Below, one piece after another: positions 32,458 through 34,924 of a DNA stretch of 34,924 nt. A model generated the notes under the pieces. It ran no database searches. It worked only from the letters and a program-made list of their open reading frames with translations, and was not told the origin of the DNA. Numbering within the stretch: the stretch's first letter is position 1; every line of letters begins with the position of its first letter. The translations under genes were made by a program, and so were the position numbers. Origin of the DNA: an uncultured Eubacterium sp. (GTDB lineage Bacteria; Bacillota_A; Clostridia; Lachnospirales; Lachnospiraceae); contig CAJUSH010000026.1 of assembly GCA_910589045.1 (NCBI GenBank), forward strand, positions 1-34,924. Reading direction: 5' to 3'.

Positions 32458-33297
32458 TCAGGGTATATTCTTATTTTCCAAAAAGCGTGCACGGTAATTT
32501 TTTGGCGAGATGCCCTTGGCTTTGTGGAATGCCTTTGAAAAATACAGGTTATTCTCAAAGCCCACCGAGTTGGCGATGGCAGTCACCGAGATGTCGGATT
32601 TTTCCAGTAAATTGCACGCCTGGCGGATGCGGAAGCCGGTCAGGTACTCCTTGGGGGATTTTTCCATGACTTTTTCGAAGGAGCGGAAGAGATGGCTGCG
32701 GCTTAGGCCCACGTAGTCTGCAATATCCTCAACGGTGATGGGGTAGGAATAGTTGGCGGAAATGTAGGCGACCGCCTTCTGCACGTAGCCGGAGTAGGAG
32801 GTCTGCCGCACCTTTTTTGACGCGCCCCGCATGAACAGCGCAAGCGCCATATACAGCCGTCCTGCCATCTCTACGGTCCGGTCAAATTCATTGCCCCGGG
32901 CCTCATAGATGCGCAGGAGCTGATGGCAGACCTTCTCGCCGTAGGGGGCAGCGATGATAAACGGATGCTCCTTTGTAAAATCGGTGGCATTCAGAATCGG
33001 GAGGGCGTCGCTGCCGTTAAAGCCGACCCAGGCATATTCCCACGGGTCGGACACGTCCGCATAGTAGGAGATCTCCTGATTGGGATAAACCAGGAAGGTG
33101 TCGCCTGCGTGAAGCTCATACGTTTTGTTTTTTTGTTTATAATACCCGCAGCCGGAAATGATATAGTGGATCAGGTAATGATCCCGCACGCCAGGTCCCC
33201 ACTGGTGGAGGGCATCGCATTTCTGGTAGCCGACGTTGTATACGGAGAGGGAGAGCAGCTCTTTTTTCGCCGCCTTGTAAGAATTTTTATAGTTCAC
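32458..33297 (-). CDS. AraC-family transcriptional regulator
   Basis: The 279-residue protein has an N-terminal cupin-type ligand domain (about 15-160: HYLIHYIISGCGYYKQ, ELHAGDTFLVYPNQEISYYA, EYAWVGFNG), as in regulators that sense sugars, and a C-terminal AraC double helix-turn-helix (about 172-275: VEDIADYVGLSRSHLFRSFE, KSPKEYLTGFRIRQACNLL, ISVTAIANSVGFENNLYFSK). The start is GTG at 33297 with AGAGGT 7 bases before it on the minus strand. galE is divergent, 195 bases away, so the regulator may control galE or a sugar regulon. The inducer is unknown. Confidence 0.93.
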   Translation of the reverse strand: MNYKNSYKAAKKELLSLSVYNVGYQKCDALHQWGPGVRDHYLIHYIISGCGYYKQKNKTYELHAGDTFLVYPNQEISYYADVSDPWEYAWVGFNGSDALPILNATDFTKEHPFIIAAPYGEKVCHQLLRIYEARGNEFDRTVEMAGRLYMALALFMRGASKKVRQTSYSGYVQKAVAYISANYSYPITVEDIADYVGLSRSHLFRSFEKVMEKSPKEYLTGFRIRQACNLLEKSDISVTAIANSVGFENNLYFSKAFHKAKGISPKNYRARFLENKNIP

Positions 33298-33323
33298 GGT
33301 ATGTACCTCTGATCGGATGAATG

Positions 33324-33353
33324 GGACAGTCTGTACTGTCCAAATACATTATA
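33324..33353 (-). promoter_or_regulatory. AraC-gene promoter and palindromic operator
   Basis: On the minus strand TATAAT (33353-33348) is a consensus -10; the -35 is weak (TGGAAA at 17 bases), as expected for an activated promoter. GGACAGT (33324-33330) and ACTGTCC (33335-33341) form a perfect 7-bp inverted repeat around CTGT, spanning the predicted transcription start, a place where a bound dimer would repress. It may be autoregulatory. Confidence 0.6.
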
Positions 33354-33492
33354 CCTGTATATGCAACATTTTTCCATGTTCCACACACATTTTTTTCTGG
33401 TAAATTCAAAAAAAAAGAGTACACTGTATATAAAAGCAGACAGCAAGGGAGCAACTGAAAATCAATATATTGTTGAAAGGTGGGAATTTACA

Positions 33493-34509
33493 ATGGCAAT
33501 TTTAGTGACAGGCGGGGCAGGATATATCGGGAGCCATACATGTGTGGAGCTTTTGGACGCGGGCTATGAGGTAGTTGTGCTGGATAACCTCTCAAATTCC
33601 AGCGAGAGATCCCTGGAGTGCGTGGAGCAGCTGACCGGGAAAAAAGTGACGTTTTACAAGGGGGATATTCTGGACCGCGCGTTCCTTGAGTCGCTTTTTG
33701 ACAAGGAGCAGATCGACAGCTGTATTCATTTTGCGGGCTTAAAGGCGGTGGGAGAGTCCGTGTCAAAGCCCTGGGAATATTATGAGAACAATATTGCAGG
33801 CACTCTGACGCTGGTGGACGTCATGCGCAGCAAGGGATGCAAAAATATCATTTTTTCTTCGTCTGCGACAGTCTACGGCGACCCGGCACAGATTCCGATT
33901 ACCGAGGAGTGTCCGAAGGGCCAGTGCACGAACCCCTACGGCTGGACAAAGTCTATGTTAGAGCAGATCTTATCCGATATGCAGAAGGCCGATCCCGAGT
34001 GGAACGTGATTTTACTGCGCTACTTTAACCCGATCGGCGCGCACAAGAGCGGAACGATGGGAGAGAATCCCAACGGCATCCCCAACAACCTCATGCCCTA
34101 CATTACGCAGGTTGCAGTCGGCAAGCTCGAGCAGCTCGGCGTGTTCGGAGACGACTATGACACACCGGACGGGACCGGTGTTCGGGATTACATTCATGTG
34201 GTTGACCTTGCGGTGGGACATGTGAAGGCGCTCAAAAAGATCGAGGAGAAGGCGGGTCTTTGCATTTACAACCTTGGAACCGGACACGGCTACAGCGTGC
34301 TGGACATTGTGAAAAACTTCGAGGCTGCAAACGATATCCGGATTCCCTACGTCATCAAGGAGCGCCGCCCCGGAGATATCGCCACCTGCTACTGCGATCC
34401 CTCCAAGGCAAAGCGCGAGCTTGGCTGGGAGGCCCAAAACGGCATTAAGGAGATGTGCGCGGATTCCTGGAGATGGCAGAAGAATAATCCGAACGGATAT
34501 GAGGATTAA
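33493..34509 (+). CDS. galE: UDP-glucose 4-epimerase
   Basis: GalE interconverts UDP-glucose and UDP-galactose with bound NAD+, for galactose use and for making galactose-containing surface polymers. The 338-residue length is standard. Motifs: NAD loop ILVTGGAGYIGSH (G7, G10, G13), SSSATVYGD with S124, and the catalytic YGWTK (Y149, K153), all at the classical GalE numbering. RYFNPIGAHKSGTMGENPNG and GVRDYIHVVDLA complete the signature. ATG 33493 follows AAAGGTGGGAATTTACA; the in-frame upstream extension has no ribosome site and crosses the promoter region. A weak promoter, TTCAAA (33405) and TATATA (33427), lies 60 bases before it. The AraC gene is divergent. Confidence 0.96.
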   Translation: MAILVTGGAGYIGSHTCVELLDAGYEVVVLDNLSNSSERSLECVEQLTGKKVTFYKGDILDRAFLESLFDKEQIDSCIHFAGLKAVGESVSKPWEYYENNIAGTLTLVDVMRSKGCKNIIFSSSATVYGDPAQIPITEECPKGQCTNPYGWTKSMLEQILSDMQKADPEWNVILLRYFNPIGAHKSGTMGENPNGIPNNLMPYITQVAVGKLEQLGVFGDDYDTPDGTGVRDYIHVVDLAVGHVKALKKIEEKAGLCIYNLGTGHGYSVLDIVKNFEAANDIRIPYVIKERRPGDIATCYCDPSKAKRELGWEAQNGIKEMCADSWRWQKNNPNGYED

Positions 34510-34629
34510 CGGGCATGAAGGATTTAAAGGTAAAATTCGGAAAGACAGCTGACTGATGACGTAAAACAGATGCTGCAGTCGCTAAAGCAGTTCCGGTTGA
34601 AAAAATTTTGAAAAATTTTCAAAAAACAC

Positions 34630-34658
34630 TTGCATTCCGACGGACCTTGTGATAGTAT
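34630..34658 (+). promoter_or_regulatory. promoter of tRNA-Glu copy 1
   Basis: TTGCAT (34630-34635), 17 bases, TAGTAT (34653-34658). The expected start, about 7 bases on, is at or next to the first base of the tRNA (34666), so there is almost no 5' leader. Confidence 0.75.
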
Positions 34659-34665
34659 AATAAAC

Positions 34666-34737
34666 GGTTCGTTGGTCAAGCGGTTAAGACGCCGCCCTCT
34701 CACGGCGGAAACACGGGTTCGATTCCCGTACGGACTG
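34666..34737 (+). tRNA. tRNA-Glu (anticodon CTC)
   Basis: The 72-base cloverleaf has acceptor GGTTCGT/ACGGACT, D-stem GTC/GAC, anticodon stem CCGCC/GGCGG with loop CTCTCAC (anticodon CTC, reading GAG), and T-stem ACGGG/CCCGT with loop TTCGATT. The discriminator is G and CCA is not encoded. Two acceptor pairs are G-U wobbles (1-72 and 4-69). Confidence 0.95.
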
Positions 34738-34740
34738 CGA

Positions 34741-34772
34741 GGGGATTTCCTTTCGAGGAAATCCCCGTTTTT
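34741..34772 (+). terminator. Rho-independent terminator of tRNA-Glu copy 1
   Basis: GGGGATTTCC (34741-34750) pairs perfectly with GGAAATCCCC (34757-34766), loop TTTCGA, followed by GTTTTTG. It begins 3 bases after the tRNA. Confidence 0.93.
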
Positions 34773-34843
34773 GTTCGGTCAGAAGTGCGGAAATTTCTGC
34801 AGGCAGGTTTTTTGGAAAAAAATAAAAAATTTTAAAAAAACAC

Positions 34844-34872
34844 TTGCATTCTGTCGAACCTTGTGATAATAT
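34844..34872 (+). promoter_or_regulatory. promoter of tRNA-Glu copy 2
   Basis: TTGCAT (34844-34849), 17 bases, TAATAT (34867-34872). It is the same arrangement as copy 1, with the tRNA beginning 8 bases after the -10. Confidence 0.75.
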
Positions 34873-34879
34873 AATAAAC

Positions 34880-34924
34880 GGTTCGTTGGTCAAGCGGTTA
34901 AGACGCCGCCCTCTCACGGCGGAA
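34880..34924 (+). tRNA. tRNA-Glu (anticodon CTC), 5' part, cut by window end
   Basis: These 45 bases match copy 1 (34666-34710) exactly, including the anticodon loop CTCTCAC. The T-arm and 3' acceptor lie beyond the window. Confidence 0.92.

Larger units (their letters stand above)
34608..34924 (+). repeat. 214-bp-period tandem duplication of promoter plus tRNA-Glu
   Basis: The block 34608-34710 (A/T-rich upstream, promoter, tRNA 5' half) recurs at 34822-34924, offset by exactly 214 bases. The tRNA sequences are identical as far as visible and the promoters differ at a few positions. The second copy runs off the window, so more copies may follow. Confidence 0.9.

Overview
The window looks like chromosome from a member of the Lachnospiraceae or a close relative (Clostridia, Bacillota). 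This is an inference. It rests on a Gram-positive type DNA polymerase III (PolC), strong AGGAGG ribosome sites, the gene order pyrH-frr-uppS-cdsA-dxr-rseP-ispG-polC, an L20-type leader before infC-rpmI-rplT, a DUF6033-like protein, and the non-mevalonate isoprenoid genes dxr and ispG.

Layout. 1-6.3 kb is accessory: the end of an FMN reductase gene, a flavodoxin-fold lipoprotein, a large stand-alone protein with an XRE-type helix-turn-helix and a phospholipase-D-like domain, and an NhaC-family antiporter. The last two each have a clear sigma-A-type promoter. 6.3-8.1 kb holds an ECF-like sigma factor overlapping its RsgI-like membrane anti-sigma factor, facing a small secreted Cys/His-rich peptide. 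8.1-13 kb holds envelope genes: a DUF1266-like lipoprotein, a DUF6033-like protein, a NodB-type polysaccharide deacetylase, and a bactofilin with a long proline-rich N-terminus and an internal start site.

13-24 kb is the core block: UMP kinase, ribosome recycling factor, undecaprenyl diphosphate synthase, CDP-diglyceride synthase, DXP reductoisomerase, RseP, IspG and PolC. 24-30 kb holds the bifunctional PheA, then a Ppx/GppA phosphatase with an HD domain, polyphosphate kinase and a Cof-type HAD phosphatase. These four genes run toward a minus-strand PHP phosphoesterase and share a bidirectional terminator with it. 30.8-32.4 kb is the translation operon infC-rpmI-rplT behind a structured leader with a terminator. 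infC appears to start at ATT. 32.4-34.5 kb has an AraC-type regulator divergent from galE. The window ends in two tandem tRNA-Glu(CTC) genes, each with its own promoter; the second is cut by the window edge.

The least explained items are: the XRE-PLD protein, with a 20-bp tandem repeat abutting its promoter; the sigma/anti-sigma/Cys-His peptide cluster, a possible metal- or envelope-sensing unit; the two-product bactofilin gene; and a small palindromic repeat found just after two genes for extracytoplasmic proteins.
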